Part shown: piece by piece, positions 46,547 to 57,381 of the stretch
How positions within the stretch are numbered: the stretch's first letter is position 1
How the letters are laid out: each line of letters opens with the position of its first letter
NCBI RefSeq assembly: GCF_016918035.1
Contig: NZ_JAERWK010000016.1
Span: 186,001 to 250,000 of the forward strand
From: Nakamurella leprariae
GTDB taxonomy: Bacteria > Actinomycetota > Actinomycetes > Mycobacteriales > Nakamurellaceae
DNA: 64,000 bases
Direction of reading: 5' to 3'
Made by a program: the position numbers and the translations under genes
The notes under the pieces: model-generated
Database searches by the model: none
Told to the model about the DNA's origin: nothing
What the model saw: the letters and a program-made list of their open reading frames with translations, nothing else

Positions 46547-47725
46547 ATGACCTCGTCCACCCCATCGCACACCGACCCCCTGGCCGACCTGGACACGTTC
46601 AGCATCGAGGTGCCCAGCTGGGCGTACGGCAACTCGGGCACCCGGTTCAAGGTGTTCACCACTCAGGGCACCCCGCGCGACCCGTGGGAGAAGATCGCCG
46701 ACGCGGGGCAGGTGCACGCGTTCACCGGGCTGGCGCCGCGGGTGTCCATCCACATCCCCTGGGACGCCGTCGACGACTTCGTTGAGCTCGCCTCGTACGC
46801 ACGGGATCTGGGCGTGTCGATCGGGTCGGTGAACTCGAACCTGTTCCAGGACGACGACTACCGACTGGGCTCGCTGACCAATCCGGACCCGGGCATCCGG
46901 GCCAAGGCCGTCGCCCACCACCGGCAGTGCCTGGAGGTGATGCGGGCGACCGGGTCCAAGGACCTCAAGATCTGGCTGCCCGACGGCACCAACTACCCCG
47001 GCCAGGACTCGCTGCGCGACCGGCAGGAACGGCTGGCCGAGTCGCTGCGGGAGATCTACGACGCGACCGCCGAGGACGAGCGACTGCTGCTGGAGTACAA
47101 GATCTTCGAGCCGTACTTCTACTCGATGGACGTCCCGGACTGGGGCACGTCACTGCTGCACTGCCTGGCCCTGGGCGAGCGGGCCAAGGTCATCCTGGAC
47201 ACCGGGCACCACGCCCCGACCACCAACATCGAGTTCATCGTCATGCAGCTGCTGCGCGCCGGCCGGCTCGGCGCGTTCGACTTCAACTCCCGCAACTACG
47301 GCGACGACGACCTCATCGTCGGCTCGGCCGACCCGTTCCAGCTGTTCCGGATCATGCACGAGATCGTCTCGCAGCAGGCCCATCTGCCCGAGTCCGGGGT
47401 CAACTTCATGCTCGACCAGTGCCACAACATCGAGGAGAAGATCCCGGGTCAGATCCGCTCCGTGCTCAACGTGCAGCAGGCCACGGCCAAGGCGCTGCTG
47501 GTCGACCGCGAGGCCCTGCTCGCCGCGCAACAGGCGGGCGACGTGCTCGGTGCGCACGGTGTGCTCATGGACGCCTACGAGACCGACGTGCGCGGTCTGC
47601 TGGCCGACCGTCGCGAGGCGGCCGGCCTGCCGCGGGACCCGCTGCGCGCCTTCGCCGAGTCGGGCTACGCGGCCCGGGTGGCCGCCGAGCGAGTGGGCGG
47701 CACCCAGGCCGGCTGGGGCGCCTGA
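46547..47725 (+). CDS. rhaI: L-rhamnose isomerase
   Basis: 392 residues; interconverts L-rhamnose and L-rhamnulose in the cytoplasm. It is the non-Enterobacteriaceae RhaI type (Pseudomonas/Rhizobium), with VPSWAYGNSGTRFKVF near the N-terminus, SVNSNLFQDDDYRLGSLTNPD, LLEYKIFEPYFYSMDVPDW, LDTGHHAPTTNIEFIVM and FDFNSRNYGDDDLIVG. Metal ligands (Glu in LEYKIFEP, Asp in ILDTGHH, Asp in AFDFNSR) are present. ATG 46547 follows GGAGGAAG with 7-nt spacing. Confidence 0.93.
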   Translation: MTSSTPSHTDPLADLDTFSIEVPSWAYGNSGTRFKVFTTQGTPRDPWEKIADAGQVHAFTGLAPRVSIHIPWDAVDDFVELASYARDLGVSIGSVNSNLFQDDDYRLGSLTNPDPGIRAKAVAHHRQCLEVMRATGSKDLKIWLPDGTNYPGQDSLRDRQERLAESLREIYDATAEDERLLLEYKIFEPYFYSMDVPDWGTSLLHCLALGERAKVILDTGHHAPTTNIEFIVMQLLRAGRLGAFDFNSRNYGDDDLIVGSADPFQLFRIMHEIVSQQAHLPESGVNFMLDQCHNIEEKIPGQIRSVLNVQQATAKALLVDREALLAAQQAGDVLGAHGVLMDAYETDVRGLLADRREAAGLPRDPLRAFAESGYAARVAAERVGGTQAGWGA

Positions 47726-47789
47726 CCGCTTCCGTGCCACCGGGCCCCGCGCCCGATCCCTTCCGCGCTTCGACCAAGGAGTTCCCAGC

Positions 47790-49844
47790 GTGAGCGACCC
47801 GACCGCGTCCCCCGCAGATCCCGTCCGGCAGCTCGTCGAGCGGTCCAACCGGCTCGGCGCCGACCCTCGCAACACCAACTACGCCGGCGGCAACACCTCG
47901 GCCAAGGGCACGGCGGTCGACCCGGTGACGGGCCGCGACGTCGAGCTCGTCTGGGTCAAGGGCTCCGGCGGCGACCTGGGCACGCTGACCGAGCGGAACC
48001 TGGCCGTGCTGCGGCTGGACCGGGTCCGCGCCCTGGTCGACGTCTACCCCGGCGCCGACCGCGAGGACGAGATGGTCGCCGCCTTCGACTACTGCCTGCA
48101 CGGCAAGGGCGGCGCCGCGCCGTCCATCGACACCGCCATGCACGCCCTGGTCGACGCCCCGCACGTCGACCACCTGCACCCGGACTCCGGCATCGCGCTG
48201 GCCACCGCGGCCGACGGCGAGCAGCTGACCGAGCAGTGCTTCGGCGACCGGGTGGTGTGGGTCCCCTGGCGTCGGCCGGGCTTCCAGCTCGGGTTGGACA
48301 TCGCCGCCATCAGGGCCGCCAACCCCCAGGCCGTCGGCTGCATCCTCGGCGGTCACGGCATCACCGCCTGGGGCGCGACCTCGGCCGAGGCGGAGGCCCA
48401 CTCGCTGGAGATCATCCGGACCGCCGAGACGTTCCTGGCCGGGCACGGCGTGGCCGAACCGTTCGGGGCGGTGGTCCCCGGGCGCGAGCCGCTGCCCGAG
48501 GACCGGCGCCGCGCCCGGGCCGCCGCGCTGTTCCCCACCGTCCGCGGCCTGGCCTCCACCGACCGACCCCAGGTCGGGCACTTCACCGACAGCCCGGAGG
48601 TGCTCGAGTTCCTGGCCCGCGAGAAGCTCGCCGCGCTGGCTGAACTGGGCACCTCCTGCCCGGACCACTTCCTGCGCACCAAGGTGAAGCCGATGGTGCT
48701 GGATCTGCCCGCCGACGCGCCGGTCGACCAGGTCCTCGACCGGCTGCGGGAGCTGCACCAGGCCTACCGGGCCGACTATCAGGCCTACTACGACCGCAAC
48801 GCCGGTCCGGCCAGTCCTGCCATCCGGGGTGCCGATCCCGCCATCGTGCTGGTCCCCGGGGTCGGCATGTTCAGCTTCGGCAAGGACAAGCAGACGGCGC
48901 GGGTGGCCGGCGAGTTCTACGTCAACGCGATCAACGTGATGCGTGGCGCCGAGTCGGTGTCCCGGTACGCGCCGATCAGCGAGGCCGAGAAGTTCGCCAT
49001 CGAGTACTGGGCCCTGGAGGAGGCCAAGCTGCAACGGATGCCGGCGCCGAAGCCCTTGGCCACCCGGATCGCGCTGGTCACCGGGGCCGGCTCCGGCATC
49101 GGTCGGGCCATCGCCCAGCGGGTCGCCGCTGAGGGCGGCTGCGTGGTGGTGGCCGACCTGAACCTGGACACCGCGACCACGGTGGCCGGGGAACTCGGCG
49201 GTCCCGACGTCGCGGTGGCCGTGCAGGCCGACGTCTCCGACGAGGACGGCGTGGCCGCCATGGTCGCCGCCGGGGTGCTCGCCTTCGGCGGCATCGACCT
49301 GGTGGTGAACAACGCCGGGCTGTCGCTGTCCAAGCCGCTGCTGGAGACCACCGTGCGTGACTGGGATCTGCAGCACGATGTCATGGCCAAGGGCTCGTTC
49401 CTGGTGTCCCGGGAGGCGGCGCGGGTGCTCATCGAGCAGGGCATGGGCGGCGACATCATCTACATCTCCAGCAAGAACAGCGTCGTCGCCGGGCCGAACA
49501 ACATCGCCTACTCCGCCACCAAGGCCGACCAGGCGCACCAGGTCCGGTTGCTGGCCGCCGAACTCGGCCCGCACGGGGTCCGGGTGAACGGCATCAACCC
49601 CGACGGCGTCGTGCGCGGCTCGGGCATCTTCGCCTCCGGCTGGGGCGCCTCACGAGCCGCGGTCTACGGGGTCAAGGAGGAGGACCTCGGCGCGTTCTAC
49701 GCCAAGCGCACCCTGCTCGGCCGCGAGGTGCTGCCCGACCACGTGGCCGACGCGGTGTTCGCCCTGACCGCCGGCGACCTGACCCGGACCACCGGGTTGC
49801 ACATCCCGGTCGACTCCGGCGTGGCCGCCGCCTTCCTGCGATGA
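47790..49844 (+). CDS. rhaD: bifunctional rhamnulose-1-phosphate aldolase / short-chain dehydrogenase
   Basis: 684 residues, a fusion. Residues 1-420: class II aldolase with GGNTSAKGT, the metal-binding VDHLHPDSGIAL and GCILGGHGITAWG, cleaving rhamnulose-1-phosphate to dihydroxyacetone phosphate and L-lactaldehyde. Residues 425-684: SDR domain with VTGAGSGIGRAIAQRV, VVNNAGLS and YSATKAD (Tyr-x3-Lys), which would oxidise L-lactaldehyde to lactate, as proposed for RhaEW enzymes such as Bacillus YuxG. The GTG at 47790 follows AAGGAG. Its stop overlaps the kinase start (ATGA). The fusion could hand on the reactive aldehyde directly. Confidence 0.93.
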   Translation: MSDPTASPADPVRQLVERSNRLGADPRNTNYAGGNTSAKGTAVDPVTGRDVELVWVKGSGGDLGTLTERNLAVLRLDRVRALVDVYPGADREDEMVAAFDYCLHGKGGAAPSIDTAMHALVDAPHVDHLHPDSGIALATAADGEQLTEQCFGDRVVWVPWRRPGFQLGLDIAAIRAANPQAVGCILGGHGITAWGATSAEAEAHSLEIIRTAETFLAGHGVAEPFGAVVPGREPLPEDRRRARAAALFPTVRGLASTDRPQVGHFTDSPEVLEFLAREKLAALAELGTSCPDHFLRTKVKPMVLDLPADAPVDQVLDRLRELHQAYRADYQAYYDRNAGPASPAIRGADPAIVLVPGVGMFSFGKDKQTARVAGEFYVNAINVMRGAESVSRYAPISEAEKFAIEYWALEEAKLQRMPAPKPLATRIALVTGAGSGIGRAIAQRVAAEGGCVVVADLNLDTATTVAGELGGPDVAVAVQADVSDEDGVAAMVAAGVLAFGGIDLVVNNAGLSLSKPLLETTVRDWDLQHDVMAKGSFLVSREAARVLIEQGMGGDIIYISSKNSVVAGPNNIAYSATKADQAHQVRLLAAELGPHGVRVNGINPDGVVRGSGIFASGWGASRAAVYGVKEEDLGAFYAKRTLLGREVLPDHVADAVFALTAGDLTRTTGLHIPVDSGVAAAFLR

Positions 49845-51298
49845 CCGGCCCGAGGGTGATCGATCCAGGCACGGTCGAGCTGGCCGCGGTCGACCTGGGC
49901 GCCTCCAGCGGCCGCGTCATGCTCGGCCGCATCGGCTCGGGACGGCTGGAACTCACCGAGTTGCACCGGTTCCGCAACGGCCCGGTGCGGCTGCCGGACG
50001 GGCTGTACTGGGACGTGCTGGGGCTCTACCAGGACGTCCTCGTCGGCCTGGGCCGCGCGGTCCGCCAGGCACCCGGGCTGGCCGGCGCGGCGATCGACTC
50101 CTGGGCGGTGGACTATGGTCTCGTCGACCCGGACGGCGCACTGGTCGGCAACCCTCGGCACTACCGGGACGCGCGGACCGCGGCGGTGATCGACCGGGTG
50201 CACGCGACCGTGGACGCCGCGGAGCTCTACCGGCGCACCGGGCTGCAGCACCTGCCGTTCAACACGCTGTACCAGTTCGCCGCCGACCCGGCCGTGTCCG
50301 TACCCGGCCGCACCGCGCTGCTGGTGCCGGACCTGCTCGGGTACTGGCTGACCGGACGGCAGATCACCGAGCAGACCAACGCCTCCACCACCGGCCTGCT
50401 CGACGCGCGCACGGGCGCCTGGGACGACGAGCTGATCCGCCGGCTCGGGTTCCCCGACGACCTGCTGGCGCCGCTGCTCCCGCCGGGTGAGGAGATCGGC
50501 CCGCTCACCCCGGAGGTGGCCACCGATCTGAGCCTGTCCCGCCCGCTGCCGTTGACCACGGTGGGCTCGCACGACACCGCCTCGGCGGTGCTGGGCGTGC
50601 CCGCCGACACCCCTGACTTCGGCTACATCTCCTGCGGCACCTGGGGTCTGGTCGGGGTCGAGCTGGACGCGCCGGTACTCACCGACGGCAGCCGGGACGC
50701 CAACTTCACCAACGAGCGCGGCGTCGACGGCACCGTGCGGTACCTGCGCAACGTCATGGGTCTGTGGCTGCTGTCGGAGTCCGTGCGCACCTGGCAGCGG
50801 TCCGGGACGACCGTCGACCTGGCCGAGCTGATCGAGCGGGCCGCCGCGCTGCCGGCCGGCGGGCCGCGCATCGACCCGGACGACCCGGTGTTCGCCCCAC
50901 CCGGCGACATGCCGGAGCGGATCCGACGGGCCTGCGCGGCGCGCGACCAGCCGGTACCGGACAGTCCGGAGGCCCTGGTCCGCTGCGTGCTGGACAGCCT
51001 GGCCACCGCATTCGCCGCCACCCTGGCCGAGGCGGAACGGCTGTCCGGGCGCGCCGTGTCGGTGGTGCACCTGGTCGGTGGTGGCTCGCAGAACGCGCTG
51101 TTGTGCCAGCTCACCGCGGACACCTCCGGCCGTCCCGTGGTGGCCGGTCCGGTCGAGGCGACCGCCCTGGGCAACCTGCTGGTGCAGGCACGCACCCACG
51201 GCGCGCTCAGCGGCGACCGCTGGGCGTTGCGCCGCGAACTGCGCCGGGCGGTGCCGCTGCGCACCTACCGGCCTGCCGGCGTTCCCGCCCCCCGTTGA
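49841..51298 (+). CDS. rhaB: rhamnulokinase
   Basis: 485 residues, FGGY carbohydrate kinase. It phosphorylates L-rhamnulose at C1. N-terminal phosphate loop AVDLGASSGRVMLG, catalytic region SWAVDYGLVD and QHLPFNTLYQF, TVGSHDTASAV and C-terminal adenosine motif LVGGGSQNALLCQLTAD. The ATG at 49841 overlaps the aldolase stop by ATGA. Confidence 0.95.
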   Translation: MTGPRVIDPGTVELAAVDLGASSGRVMLGRIGSGRLELTELHRFRNGPVRLPDGLYWDVLGLYQDVLVGLGRAVRQAPGLAGAAIDSWAVDYGLVDPDGALVGNPRHYRDARTAAVIDRVHATVDAAELYRRTGLQHLPFNTLYQFAADPAVSVPGRTALLVPDLLGYWLTGRQITEQTNASTTGLLDARTGAWDDELIRRLGFPDDLLAPLLPPGEEIGPLTPEVATDLSLSRPLPLTTVGSHDTASAVLGVPADTPDFGYISCGTWGLVGVELDAPVLTDGSRDANFTNERGVDGTVRYLRNVMGLWLLSESVRTWQRSGTTVDLAELIERAAALPAGGPRIDPDDPVFAPPGDMPERIRRACAARDQPVPDSPEALVRCVLDSLATAFAATLAEAERLSGRAVSVVHLVGGGSQNALLCQLTADTSGRPVVAGPVEATALGNLLVQARTHGALSGDRWALRRELRRAVPLRTYRPAGVPAPR

Positions 51299-51323
51299 CC
51301 GCTGCTCGACCGAGGAGATCGCC

Positions 51324-51638
51324 GTGCGGTGGTGTTTCACCCTGCAGGTCAAGACCAACCGGTTGGACGAGTACACCCGGCGGCACGCCGCGGTCTGGCC
51401 GGAGATGCTGGACGCGCTCCGGGCGGCCGGCTGGCGGAACTACTCGCTCTGGCTGCGCGAGGACGGCCTGCTCGTCGGTGTCGTCGAGGCCGACGACCTG
51501 GCCGCCGCTCAGCGGGCCATGGACGCCACCGCGGTGAACGGGCGCTGGCAGGCCGAGATGGCCGAGTTCATGGACACCGGTGGCCGCGCACCGGACCGGT
51601 CGATGCAGGTGCTGCGCGAGGTCTTCCACCTCGACTGA
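51324..51638 (+). CDS. rhaM: L-rhamnose mutarotase
   Basis: 104 residues, the family's usual length. It equilibrates alpha and beta anomers of L-rhamnose before isomerisation. Family features: RRHAAVWPEMLDALRAAGWRNYSLWLRED and the C-terminal PDRSMQVLREVFHLD. The GTG at 51324 follows GAGGAG. It is the last gene of the rhamnose block and is convergent with aroB after 19 bp. Confidence 0.94.
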   Translation: MRWCFTLQVKTNRLDEYTRRHAAVWPEMLDALRAAGWRNYSLWLREDGLLVGVVEADDLAAAQRAMDATAVNGRWQAEMAEFMDTGGRAPDRSMQVLREVFHLD

Positions 51639-51657
51639 CCGGCCACCGCAACGGATG

Positions 51658-53381
<1,724 letters not shown>

Positions 53382-53382
53382 G

Positions 53383-54618
53383 TCAGCCGGCCGGGCGCGC
53401 GGTCACCGCGGGCAACCCGTCCACGGTGCCGAGCGTGGCCAGGTAGGCCTGCGCGTTGCGCCGCACCTCGGCGAGCGAGTCGCCGCCGAACTTCTCCAGC
53501 ACCGCGTCGGCCACGACCAGCGCGACCATCGCCTCGGCGACCACGCCGGCGGCCGGGACGGCGCACACGTCGCTGCGCTGGTGGATGGCCACCGCCTCCT
53601 CGCCGCTGGTCACGTCGACCGTGGCCAGCGCACGCGGCACCGTCGAGATCGGCTTCATGGCCACCCGCACCCGCAGGATCTCGCCGTTGGTCATGCCGCC
53701 CTCGAGCCCGCCGGCCCGGTTTGACGCCCGGCTGATGCCGCGCCCGTCAGGCCCGGCCACGGGGCTGATCTCGTCGTGCGCGGCCGACCCGCGGCGCCGC
53801 GCGGTGGCGAAGCCGTCACCGACCTCCACGCCCTTCATCGCCTGGATCCCCATCAGGGCGGCGGCCAGCCGGGCGTCCAGCCGGCGGTCGCTGTGCACGA
53901 AGCTGCCCAGACCCGGCGGCAGACCGTGCACCAGCACCTCGACCACGCCGCCCAGGGTGTCGCCGTCGGCCTTGGCCGCCTCGATCTCCGCGACCATCGC
54001 CTCGGTGGACGCCGGGTCCAGCGCGCGCACCGGTGAGTCGTCGATGGCGGCCCGATCGGACGGCTCCGGCAGCCGACCGGACACCGCGTCGGCCTCGCCG
54101 ATCGAGACGACGTGGGACACGACCTCGGCGCCCAGCACCTCGCGGAGCAGGCTCTGCGCCACCGTGCCCAACGCCACCCGCGACGCGGTCTCCCGCGCGG
54201 ACGCGCGCTCCAGCACCGGCCGGGCGTCGTCGAAGCCGTACTTCTGCATGCCGGCCAGATCGGCGTGACCCGGGCGCGGCCGGGTCAGCGGCGCATTGCG
54301 GCCGAGCGCGGACAGCGCCTCGGCATCGGCCTCGGGCAGCGGGTCGGGCGACATGATCTGCTGCCACTTCGGCCACTCGGTGTTGCCGATCTCCACCGCC
54401 ACCGGACCGCCGAGCGAGATGCCGTGCCGCACCCCACCGAGCAGGGTGACCGCGTCCCGCTCGAATTTCATGCGCGCGCCCCGGCCGTAGCCCAGGCGGC
54501 GGCGGGCGAGCTGTTCGGCGATCGCCTCGGAGGTCACCGGGATCCCGGCGGGCAGTCCCTCCAGGACGGCGACCAGGGCAGGCCCGTGCGATTCCCCAGC
54601 AGTGATCCAACGCAACAC
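53383..54618 (-). CDS. aroC: chorismate synthase
   Basis: 411 residues from the GTG at 54618; makes chorismate from EPSP with reduced FMN. Signatures: [69 protein letters not shown] and [12 protein letters not shown]. The ATG at 54627 directly abuts the GGGAGG ribosome binding site and is too close to use; the GTG three codons on has 9-nt spacing and gives the family's standard [12 protein letters not shown] start. First gene of aroC-aroK-aroB. Confidence 0.96.
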   Translation of the reverse strand: MLRWITAGESHGPALVAVLEGLPAGIPVTSEAIAEQLARRRLGYGRGARMKFERDAVTLLGGVRHGISLGGPVAVEIGNTEWPKWQQIMSPDPLPEADAEALSALGRNAPLTRPRPGHADLAGMQKYGFDDARPVLERASARETASRVALGTVAQSLLREVLGAEVVSHVVSIGEADAVSGRLPEPSDRAAIDDSPVRALDPASTEAMVAEIEAAKADGDTLGGVVEVLVHGLPPGLGSFVHSDRRLDARLAAALMGIQAMKGVEVGDGFATARRRGSAAHDEISPVAGPDGRGISRASNRAGGLEGGMTNGEILRVRVAMKPISTVPRALATVDVTSGEEAVAIHQRSDVCAVPAAGVVAEAMVALVVADAVLEKFGGDSLAEVRRNAQAYLATLGTVDGLPAVTARPAG

Positions 54619-54698
54619 GGCGACCATCCTCCCACGTCCGGCGGAGTCGCCGGCTCACGCACCGACACCGCCGTTCCGCCGGCGCCGGTCGCCCGGAC

Positions 54699-55121
54699 TC
54701 AGCCGCGCCTGACGGTCGGCCCCTCGGCCTCCAACCGTCGCAGCAACGTCGGACGGGCGATCAGCCGGTACGAGCTGTCCACCAGCTCGGCGATCTCGTC
54801 CCAGTCGGCCGGGCCGGTCGTGAGGTCGAGTCCGAGCCAGCCCATCGCCCCGAAGTAGGCGGGCAGGAAGGTGCGCTCGTCCTGTTCCAGCGCCTGCCGG
54901 TCGGATTCGTCGACCTTGACCAGCACCGCCTGCGGGTGCTGGATCATCGGCCCGCCGTGCGGATCCTTGCTCATCCCGGTCCAGCAGGCGAACAACTTGC
55001 CGGCCTTGAACATCGGGCGGCCGTGCGAGACGTGCTCCTCGGCTCCCGGGTACGCGAGCGCGATCGTCCGCAACCGACCCAGCAGCGGGTCGTCGTCGCG
55101 GTACCGGACGGGGTGCCCCAC
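54699..55121 (-). CDS. MmcQ/YjbR family protein
   Basis: 140 residues. Matches the YjbR/CyaY-like fold family: YPGAEEHVSHGRPMFKAGKLFACW, MIQHPQAVLVKVDESDRQAL and YFGAMGWLGLDLTTGPADWDEIAELVDSSYRLI. Members are proposed to be DNA-binding, but no firm function is known. The GTG at 55121 is supported by a TAGGCT box 6 nt upstream and lacks a Shine-Dalgarno. Confidence 0.8.
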   Translation of the reverse strand: MGHPVRYRDDDPLLGRLRTIALAYPGAEEHVSHGRPMFKAGKLFACWTGMSKDPHGGPMIQHPQAVLVKVDESDRQALEQDERTFLPAYFGAMGWLGLDLTTGPADWDEIAELVDSSYRLIARPTLLRRLEAEGPTVRRG

Positions 55122-55127
55122 GCGGCG

Positions 55128-55133
55128 AGCCTA
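55128..55133 (-). promoter_or_regulatory. candidate leaderless -10 for the YjbR gene
   Basis: Minus-strand TAGGCT, 6 nt, then GTG at 55121. Confidence 0.5.
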
Positions 55134-55168
55134 CGAGCCGATCACCACACCCACCCGGTCAGCACCCC

Positions 55169-55209
55169 GGGGTCAGTGCGTGGGGATCAGTGAGTGGGGA
55201 TCAGTGAGT
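55169..55209. repeat. 14-bp tandem repeat across the stop codon of the LOG gene
   Basis: GGGGATCAGTGAGT is present twice exactly (55182-55195, 55196-55209), with a degenerate copy before it (55169-55181). The copy at 55196 contains the stop codon of the LOG-family gene (complement of TCA at 55201-55203); the others lie in its 3' untranslated region, so each copy repeats the stop triplet. Confidence 0.85.
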
Positions 55210-55983
55210 GGCCTCCCAGGCCGCGTAGGCGTCGTGCACCACCCGGATCACGTCGTCCACGTCGTCGGTCAGGTGGACGAGCTTGAGGTCGGGGTCGGAG
55301 ATGTTGCCGGACTCGGCCACCCGCTGGTGGATCCAGTCGACCAGACCGCCCCAGTACTCCGACCCGAACAGCACGACCGGGAACTTGGTCACCTTCTTGG
55401 TCTGGACCAGGGTGAGCGCCTCGAACAGCTCGTCCAGAGTGCCGAACCCGCCGGGCAGGCAGACGAACGCCTGCGAGTACTTCACGAACATGGTCTTGCG
55501 GGTGAAGAAGTACCGGAAGTTGATGCCCAGGTCGACGTACTGGTTGAGGCCCTGCTCGAACGGCAGCTCGATGCCCAGCCCGACGGACAACCCACCGGCC
55601 TGCTTGGCACCTTTGTTGGCCGCCTCCATCACGCCCGGACCGCCGCCGGTGATGACCGCGAACCCCTCCCGGGCGAGGGCACTGCCGATCTGCACGGCGG
55701 CCTCGTAGTACGGGTTGTCCGGCTTGGTCCGGGCGCTGCCGAAGACCGCCACCGACCGCGGCAGGCTGGCCAGGGCCCCGAAGCCCTCGACGAACTCCGC
55801 CTGGATGCGGAACACTCGCCAGGGGTCGGTGTGCACCCAGTCACTCGGGCCACGGGAATCGAGCAGGCGCTGGTCGGTGGTGGTGCTCTGCAGGCGTTGC
55901 TCGCCGCGCAGCACCACCGGGCCGCGGAAGCGCTCCGCGGGCCCGGCGCCGTTGCGCTGGGCGTCGTCGTCGAATTCGGTCAC
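55201..55983 (-). CDS. LOG family protein (Rossmann fold nucleotide-binding)
   Basis: 260 residues. The lysine-decarboxylase-like/LOG motifs are VITGGGPGVMEAANKGA and LPGGFGTLDELFEALTLVQT (PGGxGTxxE). LOG enzymes release cytokinin bases from nucleoside monophosphates; in bacteria they are general nucleotide phosphoribohydrolases. It is the TIGR00730 type common beside dapE in actinobacteria. The GTG at 55983 follows a TACTGT box by 6 nt, with no Shine-Dalgarno. Confidence 0.87.
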   Translation of the reverse strand: MTEFDDDAQRNGAGPAERFRGPVVLRGEQRLQSTTTDQRLLDSRGPSDWVHTDPWRVFRIQAEFVEGFGALASLPRSVAVFGSARTKPDNPYYEAAVQIGSALAREGFAVITGGGPGVMEAANKGAKQAGGLSVGLGIELPFEQGLNQYVDLGINFRYFFTRKTMFVKYSQAFVCLPGGFGTLDELFEALTLVQTKKVTKFPVVLFGSEYWGGLVDWIHQRVAESGNISDPDLKLVHLTDDVDDVIRVVHDAYAAWEATH

Positions 55984-55989
55984 CCGTCC

Positions 55990-55995
55990 ACAGTA
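55990..55995 (-). promoter_or_regulatory. candidate leaderless -10 for the LOG gene
   Basis: Minus-strand TACTGT, 6 nt, then GTG at 55983. The gap back to dapE (55996-56122) shows nothing else. Confidence 0.5.
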
Positions 55996-56122
55996 GGGAC
56001 CTGCGCCGACCTGCCGGCGGAGCCGCACGCAGCATCCGGGTGAACGACCGGTGACGCGCACCCGACCGGACACCGCTGAGCGGGCACACGGTCGAGCGGC
56101 GGATCACCCCATGAGGGCCGGA

Positions 56123-57271
56123 TCACCCCATCAGGAAGGAACGGAGCACCTCGGTCATGGTCCGGATCTGCTCGCGGGACACCCACTCGTCGCGGGTGTG
56201 GGCCAGGGACGGATCCCCCGGTCCGTAGTTGACCGCCGGGATGCCCAGCGCCGCGAACCGGGACACGTCGGTCCAGCCGTACTTCGCCTGCACCTGCCCG
56301 CCGGCGGCGCGCACCGCGGCGACGAACCGGGCGGCGGCCGGGGCGGTCAACCCGGGCAGCGCGCCGGCCGCGCTGTCCAGCACCGTCACCGTGATCGGCG
56401 CCTCGGCGTCGTCCTCGTCGGACGGGTCGCCGGGCTGCCCGGCCGGCAGCAGCACCTCGGTGAGGGCGGTCACCGCCTGCTCGACCGAACGGTCCGGCGC
56501 GAACCGGTGGTTGACCCGGATCACACAGTCGTCGGGCAGCACGTTGCTGGCCACGCCCGCGGTGATCGCGGTGGCGTTCAGCCCCTCCCGGTACACGCAG
56601 CCGTCGATGTCCACCGACCGCGGACGATGCGCGGCCAGTCGGTCGAGCACGACAGCGGCCCGGTGGATCGCGTTGCGGCCCATCCAGGCCCGGGCCGCGT
56701 GGGCCCGGCGGCCGGGGACGGTCACCGCGACCGAGACGGTGCCCTGACACCCCGCCTCGACCTGGCCGCCGGTCGGCTCGGCCAGCACGGCCAGGTCGGC
56801 AGCGAGCCAGTCGGCGTGCTCGGCCTGCACCCGCGTCAGGCCGTTGCGGGCGAACTCGACCTCCTCGCAGTCGTAGAACACGAAGGTCAGGTCGTGCGAC
56901 GGCTCGCGGCCGTCCGCCCACACCGTGGCGGCCAGGTGCAACAGCATGGCGTCGCCCGACTTCATGTCGGTGGTGCCGCAGCCGGCCAGCCGGTCCCCGT
57001 CCCGGGTGCTGGGCACGTTGTCCGCGATCGGGACCGTGTCCAGGTGACCGGCCAGCAGGACGCGGGACCTGCGGCCCAGGTGCGTCCGAGCCAGCACGGT
57101 GTTGCCGGTCCGCAGCATCTCGAAGCGACCCACCGCGCGCACCGCCGCCTCGACCGCGTCGGCCAGCGGGCCCTCGGTCCCGGACACCGACGGCACGTCG
57201 ACCAGGTCGGCCGTGAGGTCGGCGGGGTCACGAGTCAGGTCCAGGGTCAGCCCGGTGACGGTTCCGCTCAC
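56123..57271 (-). CDS. dapE: succinyl-diaminopimelate desuccinylase
   Basis: 382 residues, M20 metallopeptidase fold. It removes succinate from N-succinyl-LL-diaminopimelate on the way to lysine and peptidoglycan. Zinc and catalytic motifs: [38 protein letters not shown] and AEPTGG; terminal metal-binding His in [10 protein letters not shown]. The GTG at 57271 is 7 nt after a TAGGGT box. Divergent from dapD, 110 bp away. Confidence 0.95.
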   Translation of the reverse strand: MSGTVTGLTLDLTRDPADLTADLVDVPSVSGTEGPLADAVEAAVRAVGRFEMLRTGNTVLARTHLGRRSRVLLAGHLDTVPIADNVPSTRDGDRLAGCGTTDMKSGDAMLLHLAATVWADGREPSHDLTFVFYDCEEVEFARNGLTRVQAEHADWLAADLAVLAEPTGGQVEAGCQGTVSVAVTVPGRRAHAARAWMGRNAIHRAAVVLDRLAAHRPRSVDIDGCVYREGLNATAITAGVASNVLPDDCVIRVNHRFAPDRSVEQAVTALTEVLLPAGQPGDPSDEDDAEAPITVTVLDSAAGALPGLTAPAAARFVAAVRAAGGQVQAKYGWTDVSRFAALGIPAVNYGPGDPSLAHTRDEWVSREQIRTMTEVLRSFLMG

Positions 57272-57278
57272 CCGCCGG

Positions 57279-57284
57279 ACCCTA
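57279..57284 (-). promoter_or_regulatory. candidate leaderless -10 for dapE
   Basis: Minus-strand TAGGGT, 7 nt, then GTG at 57271. Together with the dapD box it makes a pair of divergent leaderless promoters. Confidence 0.5.
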
Positions 57285-57367
57285 CCCGCGGCGCCGCGTC
57301 ACCCCCGGGGACGCTCGACGACCGGGCGGCGCGCCCCGGGGCCGCCGGTCCGCCGCCGGTCAGCGTC

Positions 57368-57373
57368 TAGGCT
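57368..57373 (+). promoter_or_regulatory. candidate leaderless -10 for dapD
   Basis: TAGGCT, 8 nt, then ATG at 57382, giving at most a leader of one or two bases. There is no Shine-Dalgarno before this ATG. Confidence 0.5.
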
Positions 57374-57381
57374 GCTGACCC

